NCBI RefSeq assembly: GCF_900187605.1
Contig: NZ_FYEA01000010.1
Span: forward strand, 1 to 64,000
Direction: 5' to 3'
DNA from: Pseudomonas sp. Irchel 3H7
GTDB taxonomy: Bacteria; Pseudomonadota; Gammaproteobacteria; Pseudomonadales; Pseudomonadaceae
DNA: 64,000 nt
Shown here: positions 50,684 to 58,274 of the stretch, piece after piece
How positions within the stretch are numbered: the stretch's first letter is position 1
How the letters are laid out: each line of letters starts with the position of its first letter
Program-made: the position numbers and the translations under genes
The notes under the pieces: generated by a model
Databases searched by the model: none
What the model was told of the DNA's origin: nothing
Seen by the model: only the letters and a program-made list of their open reading frames with translations

Positions 50684-51106
50684 TTACCCGCGCAACCGGC
50701 CAATCGCGCGGCGGTATTTTTCGATTCGTTCGAGATCTTCCCAACTTGGCGAGGCAATTCGCGACAGGTCGCTGTTCTCTTCCAGATCTGCCAATTTCAC
50801 CACCCGACCGATAGGGTTCTGCGCGGCGCGGTCGACGAAATCCTCGTAGGACTCGCCCGGCACTTTAGTCACCGATTCGATAGCGCTCAAAACTTCCTCG
50901 CTGAAGCCTTCCTTGCGCAAATCATCGAGGCTGATACCACAATCCTCAACCACGTCATGCAGCACGGCGACGATGCGCTCTTCCAGCGTGCTCATGCGCA
51001 ACATGACTTTCAGCGGATGCAAAATGTACGGCGCACCGCCCTTGTCCACCTGCCCGGCATGAGCCGTGGCGGCGATGGCGATAGCGCGTTCGAGGGTCTG
51101 GGTCAT
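50684..51106 (-). CDS. HD-domain phosphohydrolase (RelA/SpoT hydrolase-like)
   Basis: A 140-residue single HD domain. AIAIAATAHAGQVDKGGAPYILHPLKVM gives the first metal His region, and IVAVLHDVVEDCGI the HD doublet. VVKLADLEENSDL gives the distal Asp, where SpoT-type enzymes read KLADxxxN. It resembles the hydrolase half of small alarmone hydrolases (Mesh1-like), so (p)ppGpp or another nucleotide is a plausible substrate. No synthetase domain is present. Confidence 0.85.
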   Translation of the reverse strand: MTQTLERAIAIAATAHAGQVDKGGAPYILHPLKVMLRMSTLEERIVAVLHDVVEDCGISLDDLRKEGFSEEVLSAIESVTKVPGESYEDFVDRAAQNPIGRVVKLADLEENSDLSRIASPSWEDLERIEKYRRAIGRLRG

Positions 51107-51121
51107 GAGAGTCTCCGAGGG

Positions 51122-51511
51122 TTAGACGCCGTAGCGGCCGCCAACATGAATATTGCGTTTGAGCCAGTTGCCGATGGCCTTTAGGCGACTGACTGGTTTG
51201 GCTGGCCCCGAATGGCGCTGAAGAATCAGCGACACCAATGTGGCCTGATCGGCTTTAGGATGGGCATCGATCAACTCGGCAACCCACGCGCAATCAGCCT
51301 TGTGCAGATGCTCACGCCACTCGCCAGGCCAGGCGTCCAGCTCATCCAGCGCCAACCATCGCGCACCGCCATGCTCCATGTGCCCGCCGGACATCGACTG
51401 CTCGAAGCAGAAAGGCGTGTCTGGCTTTGCAGGGTCAATGTGAAACAGATAGATGTCGTGGAACGGATGCTGTGCGGGGGGCGCGTTATTGCGGCTGCCG
51501 ATTTCGATCAT
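51122..51511 (-). CDS. Hypothetical protein, possibly a Nudix-fold remnant
   Basis: A 129-residue soluble protein. The segment HGGARWLALDELDAWPGEWREHL resembles the strand and loop that follow the Nudix box (usually xWxPLDEL). A Nudix box itself (GX5EX7REUXEEXGU) is not present, so catalytic function is doubtful. The frame is open further upstream to 51736, but that part lies antisense to the gene at 51678. It lies 15 bases upstream of the HD-domain gene on the same strand, so the two are probably cotranscribed. Confidence 0.5.
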   Translation of the reverse strand: MIEIGSRNNAPPAQHPFHDIYLFHIDPAKPDTPFCFEQSMSGGHMEHGGARWLALDELDAWPGEWREHLHKADCAWVAELIDAHPKADQATLVSLILQRHSGPAKPVSRLKAIGNWLKRNIHVGGRYGV

Positions 51512-51677
51512 GGGCAATGTTCCAATCCTTGGGCGCTGAATGTTTCCGATTGTTTCGCAGTGTACGCCACGGGAGCAAATCAAAAACCCGATGGAACCTC
51601 CCTCCTCTACGCCGCCTCGAAACTTTAGAGCGCCAAAATCATCGATCAGACCCGGCGCCCCTGAAGAGGAAATCCCG

Positions 51678-52109
51678 ATGAACATTCGCTTCCTGCTTCT
51701 GCTCGCCACCTTCGCCATCATCCCCACCTGCGTCATGGCCGAAGGCTGCGACGTCCAGACCCAATCCTCCAGCGCCTCGGTGCCAGCGGTGGAAACCCAC
51801 AGTTGCTACGAATACGAAGGCATGCCGGTCAGCTCCATCGACTGGTCGTGCAGCAACGAAAGTAAAGACATGCTCAGCAGCACAAAAACCAAGGTCGAAC
51901 ACTGTGCCGACCATTACCAGGCTTCGTGTATCGCCACCATAACCCAGGAATCCCTGGCCAACCCGCACTCCACCAGCAAAGACAAAAACGCCAAAGCGTT
52001 GAACATCCCCGATAACGCGCAAGTGACCACGTATTACTACGACGTGGAGCATTTGGCGCAGGCGCGAATTGATTGTGAGAATGGTGGCGGGCATTGGAAA
52101 ACCAAGTAA
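51678..52109 (+). CDS. Small exported protein with conserved cysteines, unknown function
   Basis: A 143-residue protein with a signal peptide (MNIRFLLLLATFAIIPTCVMAEG) and six further cysteines in the mature part (GCDVQ, HSCYEY, WSCSN, EHCADHY, ASCIA, DCENGGG), which points to periplasmic disulfides. I recognise no domain. The ATG at 51678 has AGAGGAAA upstream. It is followed by a terminator shared with the convergent gene. Confidence 0.7.
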   Translation: MNIRFLLLLATFAIIPTCVMAEGCDVQTQSSSASVPAVETHSCYEYEGMPVSSIDWSCSNESKDMLSSTKTKVEHCADHYQASCIATITQESLANPHSTSKDKNAKALNIPDNAQVTTYYYDVEHLAQARIDCENGGGHWKTK

Positions 52110-52141
52110 ACGACTGATATCAATGCTTGCGACAGACAAAG

Positions 52142-52172
52142 AAAAGCCCGGTTTAAAAAACCGGGCTTCTTA
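52142..52172. terminator. Bidirectional intrinsic terminator
   Basis: The stem AAGCCCGG/CCGGGCTT encloses TTTAAAAAA, with T-runs on either side by strand. It ends the transcripts of the convergent genes at 51678 (+) and 52187 (-). Confidence 0.85.
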
Positions 52173-52186
52173 GTGCGCAATATCCA

Positions 52187-52471
52187 TTAACCACCGCCAT
52201 TACCACCACTGCTGCTACCGGACGGTTGACCCGCAGGGCTGGGCTTGGAGGCAGAAGGCACCGGCCCATTGTCGGTCTTGCCACCATCACCACCCTTGGG
52301 CAGCGAATTGGCATCCGGGTCGGCATTGGTGGCTGGAGACGCCGGTTCACGCGTCTGGCTGTTGCCGTCGTTCGCTGTCGGAGTCGGCGTTTCGCCAGCC
52401 GCGATCGCGTACAGCGAACTGCCGGATAGCAACGCCGCGAGGGTTAACACCGCGATTTTATGGTTCAGCAT
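52187..52471 (-). CDS. Small exported low-complexity (Gly/Pro/Ser-rich) protein
   Basis: A 94-residue protein. After a signal peptide (MLNHKIAVLTLAALLSGSSLYAIAAG) the rest is disordered, rich in Pro, Ser, Asn and Gly, ending GSSSGGNGGG. A GC-rich low-complexity tail of this kind is common in small Pseudomonas secreted proteins of unknown function. The start is well supported by the signal peptide and GGAAGAG upstream. It has no operon partner. Confidence 0.65.
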   Translation of the reverse strand: MLNHKIAVLTLAALLSGSSLYAIAAGETPTPTANDGNSQTREPASPATNADPDANSLPKGGDGGKTDNGPVPSASKPSPAGQPSGSSSGGNGGG

Positions 52472-52610
52472 GGTGGCTCTTCCTTTGCGTGGGGAGTTAC
52501 AGCATTGGAAGGAGGTGTGCGGCGAAGGTCCGGCGTGTCGGACGAATGGTTATCGCCCAAAAGGCTCGCGCAATTTCGACGTCTGAAAACTTCGTAGGAA
52601 AACACCCCAT

Positions 52611-52746
52611 GTGGCGAGAGAGCTTGCTCCCGCTGGGCTGCGAAGCTGCGCCAAAACCGGATAGTCCGTTTCTCTCAGAGATACCGCACGCCCCGAATTA
52701 CGACGGATGTGTCGCCGAGCGGGAGCAAGCGCCCTCGCTACGGGTA
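52611..52746. repeat. Inverted repeat of the GGCGAGAGAGCTTGCTCCCGC type
   Basis: The arms GGCGAGAGAGCTTGCTCCCGCTGGGC and CGAGCGGGAGCAAGCGCCCTCGCTAC are imperfect inverted copies about 130 bases apart. This is a fourth REP-like family in the window. The rest of 52472-52903 is gene-free. Confidence 0.75.
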
Positions 52747-52903
52747 CGGGTTTCACGTCCTACAGGTCGGTTGTGGCGGCTGAAATTGCTGCCTAGAGTG
52801 AGGTTGTCGCCGACCGCAGTCAGCGATGGGTTTCGCAGCCCTCAGAAGTGACACACACCGCCAAATGACAACTGTGGCAAAATCCGCCACCGCTTCATTT
52901 TAT

Positions 52904-53007
52904 GGCGGCTGTGTGTGGGAGACCTTCGGGTCTGCCGGTTTGACTCTTCTCCGGTCTGCGAACCCGCATACAGCTGCCACCGATTTGTTTCGCAGCAGAA
53001 AGGTGGC
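52904..53007 (+). ncRNA. Structured 5' leader of the DUF3077/DUF6124-like gene
   Basis: The arm 52904-52919 pairs over 16 consecutive bases (including G-U) with 52963-52978. Inside lie a hairpin AGACC-TTCG-GGTCT (52920-52933, a UUCG tetraloop), a single G, CCGG...CCGG (52935-52954) and the linker TCTGCGAA. GCCACC (52976-52981) can pair instead with GGTGGC (53002-53007). GTTTCGCAGC between them matches GTTTGGTAGC in the leader at 568. Many positions differ between the two leaders while pairing is kept. It is probably cis-regulatory for the gene 29 bases downstream. Confidence 0.7.
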
Positions 53008-53036
53008 ACTTCCTGACCCATTGAAGAGTGCAACCT

Positions 53037-53327
53037 ATGACGATCAAAACACCGCTCCACCACTACGCCCACATGTCCCACCCCGCCACCGACCACCCCG
53101 TTCTCCTTATCGACGCTAACGCCCCGCTACGCGACCTCCACGCCTGCGCCGCCGAACGCCTCAACGCCGTCCTCAAATACCTCGACCTCATCGCCTGTAC
53201 CCGCCTCCCCGATCATGCCGAGCATGACATCAACACCGTGACCAACATCGCCAGAATCATGGTGCAGGACGTGAGTGATGTGTTCCGGGTGATTGAGCAG
53301 CGGGGGTTTGATGCGAAAGAGATGTAG
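53037..53327 (+). CDS. DUF3077/DUF6124-like small protein
   Basis: A 96-residue soluble protein with a His/Pro-rich N-terminus. A helical part follows with LRDLHACAAERLNAVLKYLDLIACT and VTNIARIMVQDVSDVFRVIEQRG, the same helix-helix plan as the protein at 703 (Ala-Cys helix, then a long amphipathic helix). Identity between the two is low, but they share the structured leader upstream. Function is unknown. The ATG at 53037 was chosen over a GTG three codons earlier. Confidence 0.75.
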   Translation: MTIKTPLHHYAHMSHPATDHPVLLIDANAPLRDLHACAAERLNAVLKYLDLIACTRLPDHAEHDINTVTNIARIMVQDVSDVFRVIEQRGFDAKEM

Positions 53328-53517
53328 CCGCAAAAAATGGTCGAGAATATGATGCTTCCAGCAGTTGATCTGAAATGCGTTTTCCAGACTCTAACTCGGC
53401 CTAAAATTAGCAGCACCAATAGCCCATTTCAGCGAAGAACCTCATTAAGTCTATATTGATAAGGAGATGGCAATCTGCAATCATCAAAAGTGCCCCCCTG
53501 GTTCATAAGGGATTCAA

Positions 53518-53538
53518 CCTCACCAGATAAAGGTGAGG
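53518..53538 (+). promoter_or_regulatory. Hairpin upstream of the low-GC gene pair
   Basis: The perfect 7-bp stem CCTCACC/GGTGAGG has the loop AGATAAA and lies 33 bases before the first gene. It may be an operator or an mRNA element. The surrounding 53328-53571 is AT-rich with no other gene. Confidence 0.45.
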
Positions 53539-53571
53539 AAGCGCTGACAGACGACAGGATGCGGATAGGGA

Positions 53572-54825
53572 ATGGAAAAAAATATTAAAGGTGCATGGAT
53601 TATTCAGCATGGCCAAAAACTTCAAGCAACCACGAATCAAGATTTTGATGCAATAGGGTTTGCGGGAAAATGCGGTAAATTCTTATCTGCAATATCTGCA
53701 GAAAACCAGGAGAAGATAACGCATAAGCGTCTTGATGCACTTGCAAGGGCTAATTACATCAGTCCAAAGACGGAAGTCCCGGCAATCATCGCAGAGTTCG
53801 AAAGACAAAAATTAATTTTGGCAGGTACAGGCGCCATTGAAGTTCTGGGACTTACAGGAAAAGAAGTCTTAAGTCACACAGCTACAATATTCGAAGAGAG
53901 CGACAGAGAAAGTTACGAAGACGCAGTCATCAGCCTTTCTGAAACTACGTCTGACTTACCAATCACTAGCACACTAGCGGTAGACTTCATCTCTGACACT
54001 TTTAAAATAGCTAAAGCAGATGCAGAGTCGACCCTGCAACTTGGCAGCAACATAGGCTTTTTTGATACGGAAGCTATTTCCGCTACGGAAAAACTAATTT
54101 TCAATGGGAACTTGTTTCGCAGAGAGGACGCACGAAAAATCAGTGCTGTATTAAGCACACTCAACGCAAGCGAAACACAGAACCTAAATGAAGTGAATGC
54201 AAGATTGAATGCATCAGGCTGCCTTCCATTAGCCTCAATCACAAAAATTCTAGGAGAAAAGCTTTTCTCCCAACTACATTCGATAGGTATGTTTGATGTA
54301 AACGTCGTTGGAAATGAAAGTGGGAAAAGTTCTTTTGTAACTCGACCAGCTGCGTTCTCAAAATTCACTAGTACAATTGCCGATGATGCACTTGATTTAG
54401 CTAAGGCCTTGGTTGCTTCACTTACATACGGAATGACTGTAAGCACTTACTATCGCGGAAAAATAACCGCAATATCATTATTGATGCAAAAATTAATTGA
54501 CGGTGGAACAGTGGGCCCCGCAACTGCGATCGGCAATGATTACCAAGCCTTGGAATATAAAGGCGTTGTCAAGGTAATTCCAGCCACAGGTGGCATGTTT
54601 AACATGAAACTTTTGAAACCAGAAGTCGGGCGCCTAGCACTCTCAGTCATTCAAAGCGGAAATATTACTGGCGAAGCGGTTGATAATCTGCCAGGAGCAA
54701 AAGTAACTTCGTATACCGCGCCTGAGACAACACGCGACGTATGCAGAAAAAACTCGACAGATGCTGTCAAACTCAAGACGCGCAACTTACTAAACGAAAT
54801 CAGGACAGGTGGACTTAATCGATGA
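53572..54825 (+). CDS. Unrecognised 417-residue protein, first gene of a candidate defence pair
   Basis: A soluble protein with AT-rich codons and no signal peptide or membrane helix. The N-terminal third looks like a winged helix (THKRLDALARANYISPKTEVPAIIAEFERQKLIL, then AIEVLGLTGKEVL). The middle has a further helix-rich block (NEVNARLNASGCLPLASITKILGEKLFSQL). I recognise no family. Composition unlike the flanks indicates horizontal transfer. The ATG at 53572 follows GGATAGGGA. It overlaps the nuclease-like gene by four bases (ATGA), so the two products are made together and probably act together. Confidence 0.7.
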   Translation: MEKNIKGAWIIQHGQKLQATTNQDFDAIGFAGKCGKFLSAISAENQEKITHKRLDALARANYISPKTEVPAIIAEFERQKLILAGTGAIEVLGLTGKEVLSHTATIFEESDRESYEDAVISLSETTSDLPITSTLAVDFISDTFKIAKADAESTLQLGSNIGFFDTEAISATEKLIFNGNLFRREDARKISAVLSTLNASETQNLNEVNARLNASGCLPLASITKILGEKLFSQLHSIGMFDVNVVGNESGKSSFVTRPAAFSKFTSTIADDALDLAKALVASLTYGMTVSTYYRGKITAISLLMQKLIDGGTVGPATAIGNDYQALEYKGVVKVIPATGGMFNMKLLKPEVGRLALSVIQSGNITGEAVDNLPGAKVTSYTAPETTRDVCRKNSTDAVKLKTRNLLNEIRTGGLNR

Positions 54826-55850
54826 GCCAGCAACTCCTGAAAGGCTCTGCCGCAGAAGAAACCGTACGAAATTACTTCTTGAGTATTGGTTACTTTGTCG
54901 TCAGAGGATGCAAATTCAAATACAATCAATTTGACATTACGGATATCGATCTATTTATTTACGGCAAAAGCTCTGCCTTTGGTCGCGAGCGGCTTAATGT
55001 TGATATAAAAAACAAAAAAACGCCTCAAGCTATAGAGCGTATATTTTGGGCAAAAGGTCTACAGCAAGTATTAGGTTTAGACGGATGCATGGTTGCAACT
55101 ACTGACTTACGCCCTGATGTACGAGAATTCGGACTCGAACATAAAGTCAAAGTATTAGATGGAAGATTTCTCACCCGATTAAATAAAAGTGAAAGAAGCC
55201 ACTTAGCACGAATTAACGAAGAAGATCTCGTATCTGAAATTGAAAAACACTCTCTAGGAAAGCTTGGAGGCGACTGGCGCGGCAGATATGAATCAAGCAA
55301 ATCAAGAATACTCGACTCATTAAACTTCGATGGTGCCAATGCTTGGCTAAACGACATCGATTACTACATGAGCGAAATCAACAACCACTCTGACTCTGCG
55401 CCCACTTGGCGAATGATATACATATCAGTTTCTCATTTACTGATATGTATAGATTTTATTTTGCGCGAACATGTTGCCGCTGAGCACGACCAAAGAAAAC
55501 AATTACTAGACAATGGCTTTAGATATGGATCCGCAGGAAAATCATTCACACTAAAAGTTGGAAAAATGGCATCCGCTTTGGTAGGAAGTGTTGTCACCCA
55601 ACCGGGCTTATCACAAACTCTTGAGCGAGAACTTGCCGATCAAGCATCCGATGTCAAAGCCGATGTTCTTGCAGAGTTCTTCTCTAAGTCACAGGTTTTT
55701 GCATCTTTATTCGATTCCGCCAAACTATTCGAAGGATACGGCTACCAAGCAGATGTGCCCCTACCCTCGTCACTGCCAGCCCATGCTCAATCATACTTAG
55801 GAGTTGTTGCTGATTTTTTTGATCGCGATAGGAAAAAAATTCTAATGTAA
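54822..55850 (+). CDS. PD-(D/E)xK nuclease-like protein, second gene of a candidate defence pair
   Basis: A 342-residue protein. The first 100 residues match a restriction-endonuclease-like fold: an N-terminal helix with Glu12/Glu13 (KGSAAEETVRNYFLSIGYFV), Asp43 in FDITDIDLF and Asp61-Ile-Lys63 in NVDIKNKK. Together these give the E...D...DxK metal-binding set of Mrr/Holliday-resolvase-type nucleases. The remaining 240 residues are helical and unrecognised (TWRMIYISVSHLLICIDFIL). Low GC matches its coupled partner. A nuclease effector with a sensor or DNA-binding partner is the simplest reading. The nuclease call is from motif spacing only and needs structural comparison. Confidence 0.65.
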   Translation: MSQQLLKGSAAEETVRNYFLSIGYFVVRGCKFKYNQFDITDIDLFIYGKSSAFGRERLNVDIKNKKTPQAIERIFWAKGLQQVLGLDGCMVATTDLRPDVREFGLEHKVKVLDGRFLTRLNKSERSHLARINEEDLVSEIEKHSLGKLGGDWRGRYESSKSRILDSLNFDGANAWLNDIDYYMSEINNHSDSAPTWRMIYISVSHLLICIDFILREHVAAEHDQRKQLLDNGFRYGSAGKSFTLKVGKMASALVGSVVTQPGLSQTLERELADQASDVKADVLAEFFSKSQVFASLFDSAKLFEGYGYQADVPLPSSLPAHAQSYLGVVADFFDRDRKKILM

Positions 55851-55859
55851 AAGCTTCTG

Positions 55860-55905
55860 AGATAAGTGACTCCTATGTACAAGATTACCGAAGAGTCACT
55901 TATCT
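55860..55905 (+). terminator. Long inverted repeat after the low-GC pair
   Basis: GATAAGTGACTC (55861-55872) and GAGTCACTTATC (55893-55904) form a perfect 12-bp stem, extendable by an A-T pair, with a 20-base loop. There is no strong T-run, so an intrinsic terminator is uncertain. It may instead be an island boundary or operator. Confidence 0.5.
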
Positions 55906-55976
55906 TATCAATCCTCCTAAAGTGAAGTATTCGAACGAATCAAGATAGTTCAAAGGGTTGGCCTAGCCACTTATGA

Positions 55977-56525
55977 TTAAAAATTCGCCGGCGTATTCGC
56001 ACTAATAATCTCAGCCTCATCCGCCCCGATATTCCGAAATTTATGCGGCAGCGTCGTAGGAAAGTAATACCCATCCCCCGCATTCAACACACTCACCGAC
56101 CCATCCACGGTCAACTCCACCGTGCCCCGCGTCACCAGCCCGCACTCCTCACCCTCAGCATGCACAATCGGCTCTTCCCCGGAACTCGCGCCCGGTGCGT
56201 ATTGCTCACGCAGTAAACGCATCTGGCGACTTGGCACCGAGGCGCCGATCAACAGCAGGCGCAGGCCATGGCGACCAAGATCAGGTTGTTCGTTGGCGCG
56301 GAAGACGTATTGGTGTTCGCGCGGGGGTTGGTCGAAGGTGAAGAAGTCGGCCAGGGACATCGGTATGCCTTCGAGCAGCTTTTTCAGTGAGCTGACGGAG
56401 GGGCTGACGCGATTCTGTTCGATCAGGGAGATGGTGGCATTGGTCACGCCGCTACGCCGGGCCAGCTCGCGCTGGGAGAGTTTGTAGCTTTCGCGTACTA
56501 GTTTGAGTCGAGAACCCGTATCCAT
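55977..56525 (-). CDS. puuR: XRE-cupin transcriptional regulator of putrescine catabolism
   Basis: A 182-residue repressor: an HTH_3 domain (LKLVRESYKLSQRELARRSGVTNATISLIEQNRVSPSVSSLKKLLEGI, residues 7-55) and a C-terminal cupin (GLVTRGTVELTVDGS, DGYYFPTTLPHKFRNIG). Length and fold match PuuR, which represses puu genes until putrescine binds. It lies 414 bases from the puuB gene, on the same strand, with REPs between. In Pseudomonas, PuuR-like genes mark this cluster. Confidence 0.9.
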   Translation of the reverse strand: MDTGSRLKLVRESYKLSQRELARRSGVTNATISLIEQNRVSPSVSSLKKLLEGIPMSLADFFTFDQPPREHQYVFRANEQPDLGRHGLRLLLIGASVPSRQMRLLREQYAPGASSGEEPIVHAEGEECGLVTRGTVELTVDGSVSVLNAGDGYYFPTTLPHKFRNIGADEAEIISANTPANF

Positions 56526-56715
56526 GACAGCCTTATGTGAGTAGTACTTAAGGGTAATGGGGGTGGGTGGCGGGTGCCGCGCGAGGGGCGCGGATCACGT
56601 TGCTCCCTTGTCCCGGAACCGTGAAAGGCGGCTATTAAATCACGTTTGCCGGTGTTGCTCAGCAGGTTCGATGGACGGTGCGGCAAAAGTCCTTCTTGCC
56701 TTGGTAATACGGACC

Positions 56716-56874
56716 TGTAGGAGTGAGCCTGCTCGCGATTCGGTGGCACATTCAACATTATTTTTGACTGGATGGCCGCCTTCGCGAGCAAGCTCGCTCC
56801 CACAGGTTTTTTGGTGTTTCTGTGGGAGGGATGGTGGCTGGACTGGCCTCATCGCGAGCAGGCTCACTCCTACA
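56716..56874. repeat. Three REP copies of two types
   Basis: TGTAGGAGTGAGCCTGCTCGCGATTC at 56716 is followed by an inverted TTCGCGAGCAAGCTCGCTCCCACA near 56780 and an inverted ATCGCGAGCAGGCTCACTCCTACA ending at 56874. The remaining bases of 56526-56939 hold no gene. Confidence 0.85.
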
Positions 56875-56939
56875 TTTTGATCTTTGGTGTGTCAGGTAAA
56901 AAAACCGGCGGGGTCTTGGGCCGCCGCCGGGGAGGTAAC

Positions 56940-58223
56940 TTAGATGCCAAAGCGGTCGCGCAGTGAGTAGTAGACCGCGCCGAGGGCGGTCAGTGGCGCG
57001 GAGAAGGTGCGACCACCGAGCATTGGCATGTGCGGCAGCGATGCGAAGGCGTCGAAGCGTTCGGCGTCGCCGCGGATCATTTCCGAGATCAGTTTGCCGG
57101 CGAGGTGCGAGCAGGTGACGCCGTGGCCGCTGTAGCCTTGCATGTAGTAGGCGTTCTTTTCGATGCGGCCGAATTGCGGCATGCGTGACATGGTCAGCAG
57201 GAAGTTGCCGGTCCAGCGGTAGTCGATCTTGACGTCTTTGAGCTGCGGGAAGGTCTTGAGGATCTTCGGGCGGATCAGTTGTTCGATGTCGTCCGGTTCA
57301 CGCGCGCCGTAGACCACGCCGCCGCCGTAGAGCAGACGGTTGTCGGCCGTCAGGCGGTAGTAATCCAGCAGGTAATTGCAGTCTTCGACGCAGTAGTTGT
57401 TGGTGATCAGGCTGCGCGCCTGTTTTTCGGTCAACGGTTCGGTGACGACGATCTGCGAACCGCACGGCATGCTTTTCGCGGTCACGCGGTTGTCGAGACC
57501 TTGTGGCAGATAAGCGTTGCCGGCGATCAACAGGTACTTGGCGCGGACCTGGCCTTTGGCGGTGCGCACAACGTTCGGCTCGCCGTATTTAATTTCCACG
57601 GCCGCCGATTGCTCGTAGATCTTGCCGCCCAAACGGGTGATCGCAGCCGCTTCACCGAGCGCCAGGTTCAGTGGGTGAACGTGGCCGCCCTGCATGTCCA
57701 GCAGGCCACCGACGTAAGCATCGGAGCCGACTTCGCGACGAATGTCAGCCGCGTCGAGCATCTTCAGATTGCGGTTGCCGTAACGCTCCCAGCTGCGCTT
57801 TTGCTCAGCCAGACCGTTGAGTTGTTTTTTGTTCATCGCTGCGAAGATGCCGCCCGGGCGGTAGTCGCATTTGATGTCGTATTCCTTGATGCGCGAACGA
57901 ATGATGTCGGCGCCTTCGAAGATCATGCTGCCGAGAATTTCTGCGGTCTTGTCGCCGTAGCGCTCTTCGATCACATCGACGTCACGGCTGTAGGAGTTGA
58001 CCAGTTGACCGCCGTTGCGCCCGCTGGCGCCGTAGCCGACTTTCGCCGCTTCCAGCACCGTCACTTTGTAGCCGGCTTCGGTGAGGAACAGCGCCGAGGA
58101 CAGACCGGTGTAGCCGGCGCCGATGATGCAGACGTCGCACTCGACTGACTCTTCCAGAACCGGAAAGTCGATGACTTCGTTGCGGGTGGCGGCGTAGTAG
58201 CTGTTTACGTGTTGTTGCTTCAT
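56940..58223 (-). CDS. puuB: Gamma-glutamylputrescine oxidase (FAD-dependent)
   Basis: A 427-residue flavoenzyme. CDVCIIGAGYTGLSSALFLTEAG (about 29-51) is the FAD fold, VGYGASGRNGGQLVNSYSRD the isoalloxazine contact, and NAYYMQGYSGHGVTCSHLAGKLISE the C-terminal FAD motif. It oxidises gamma-glutamylputrescine to gamma-glutamyl-gamma-aminobutyraldehyde, which puuC's product then oxidises. It is 51 bases downstream of puuC on the same strand. The start at 58223 (MKQQHVNSYYAATRN) matches the family. Confidence 0.92.
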   Translation of the reverse strand: MKQQHVNSYYAATRNEVIDFPVLEESVECDVCIIGAGYTGLSSALFLTEAGYKVTVLEAAKVGYGASGRNGGQLVNSYSRDVDVIEERYGDKTAEILGSMIFEGADIIRSRIKEYDIKCDYRPGGIFAAMNKKQLNGLAEQKRSWERYGNRNLKMLDAADIRREVGSDAYVGGLLDMQGGHVHPLNLALGEAAAITRLGGKIYEQSAAVEIKYGEPNVVRTAKGQVRAKYLLIAGNAYLPQGLDNRVTAKSMPCGSQIVVTEPLTEKQARSLITNNYCVEDCNYLLDYYRLTADNRLLYGGGVVYGAREPDDIEQLIRPKILKTFPQLKDVKIDYRWTGNFLLTMSRMPQFGRIEKNAYYMQGYSGHGVTCSHLAGKLISEMIRGDAERFDAFASLPHMPMLGGRTFSAPLTALGAVYYSLRDRFGI

Positions 58224-58274
58224 TTTATTGTTCTCCGAAGGTCGCTCATCAAGAGCGACCACCGCTGTCGAAAA

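Noticed and set aside
51512..51736. N-terminal extension of the minus-strand gene at 51122
   Set aside because: It lies antisense to the signal-peptide gene at 51678 and contains no fold signature; the ATG at 51511 is the reasonable start.
47760..55905. A single large genomic island or prophage covering both low-GC segments
   Set aside because: Normal-GC Pseudomonas genes (AbrB-type, HD domain, small secreted proteins, DUF gene) lie between the two segments, and there is no integrase, attachment site or phage structural gene.
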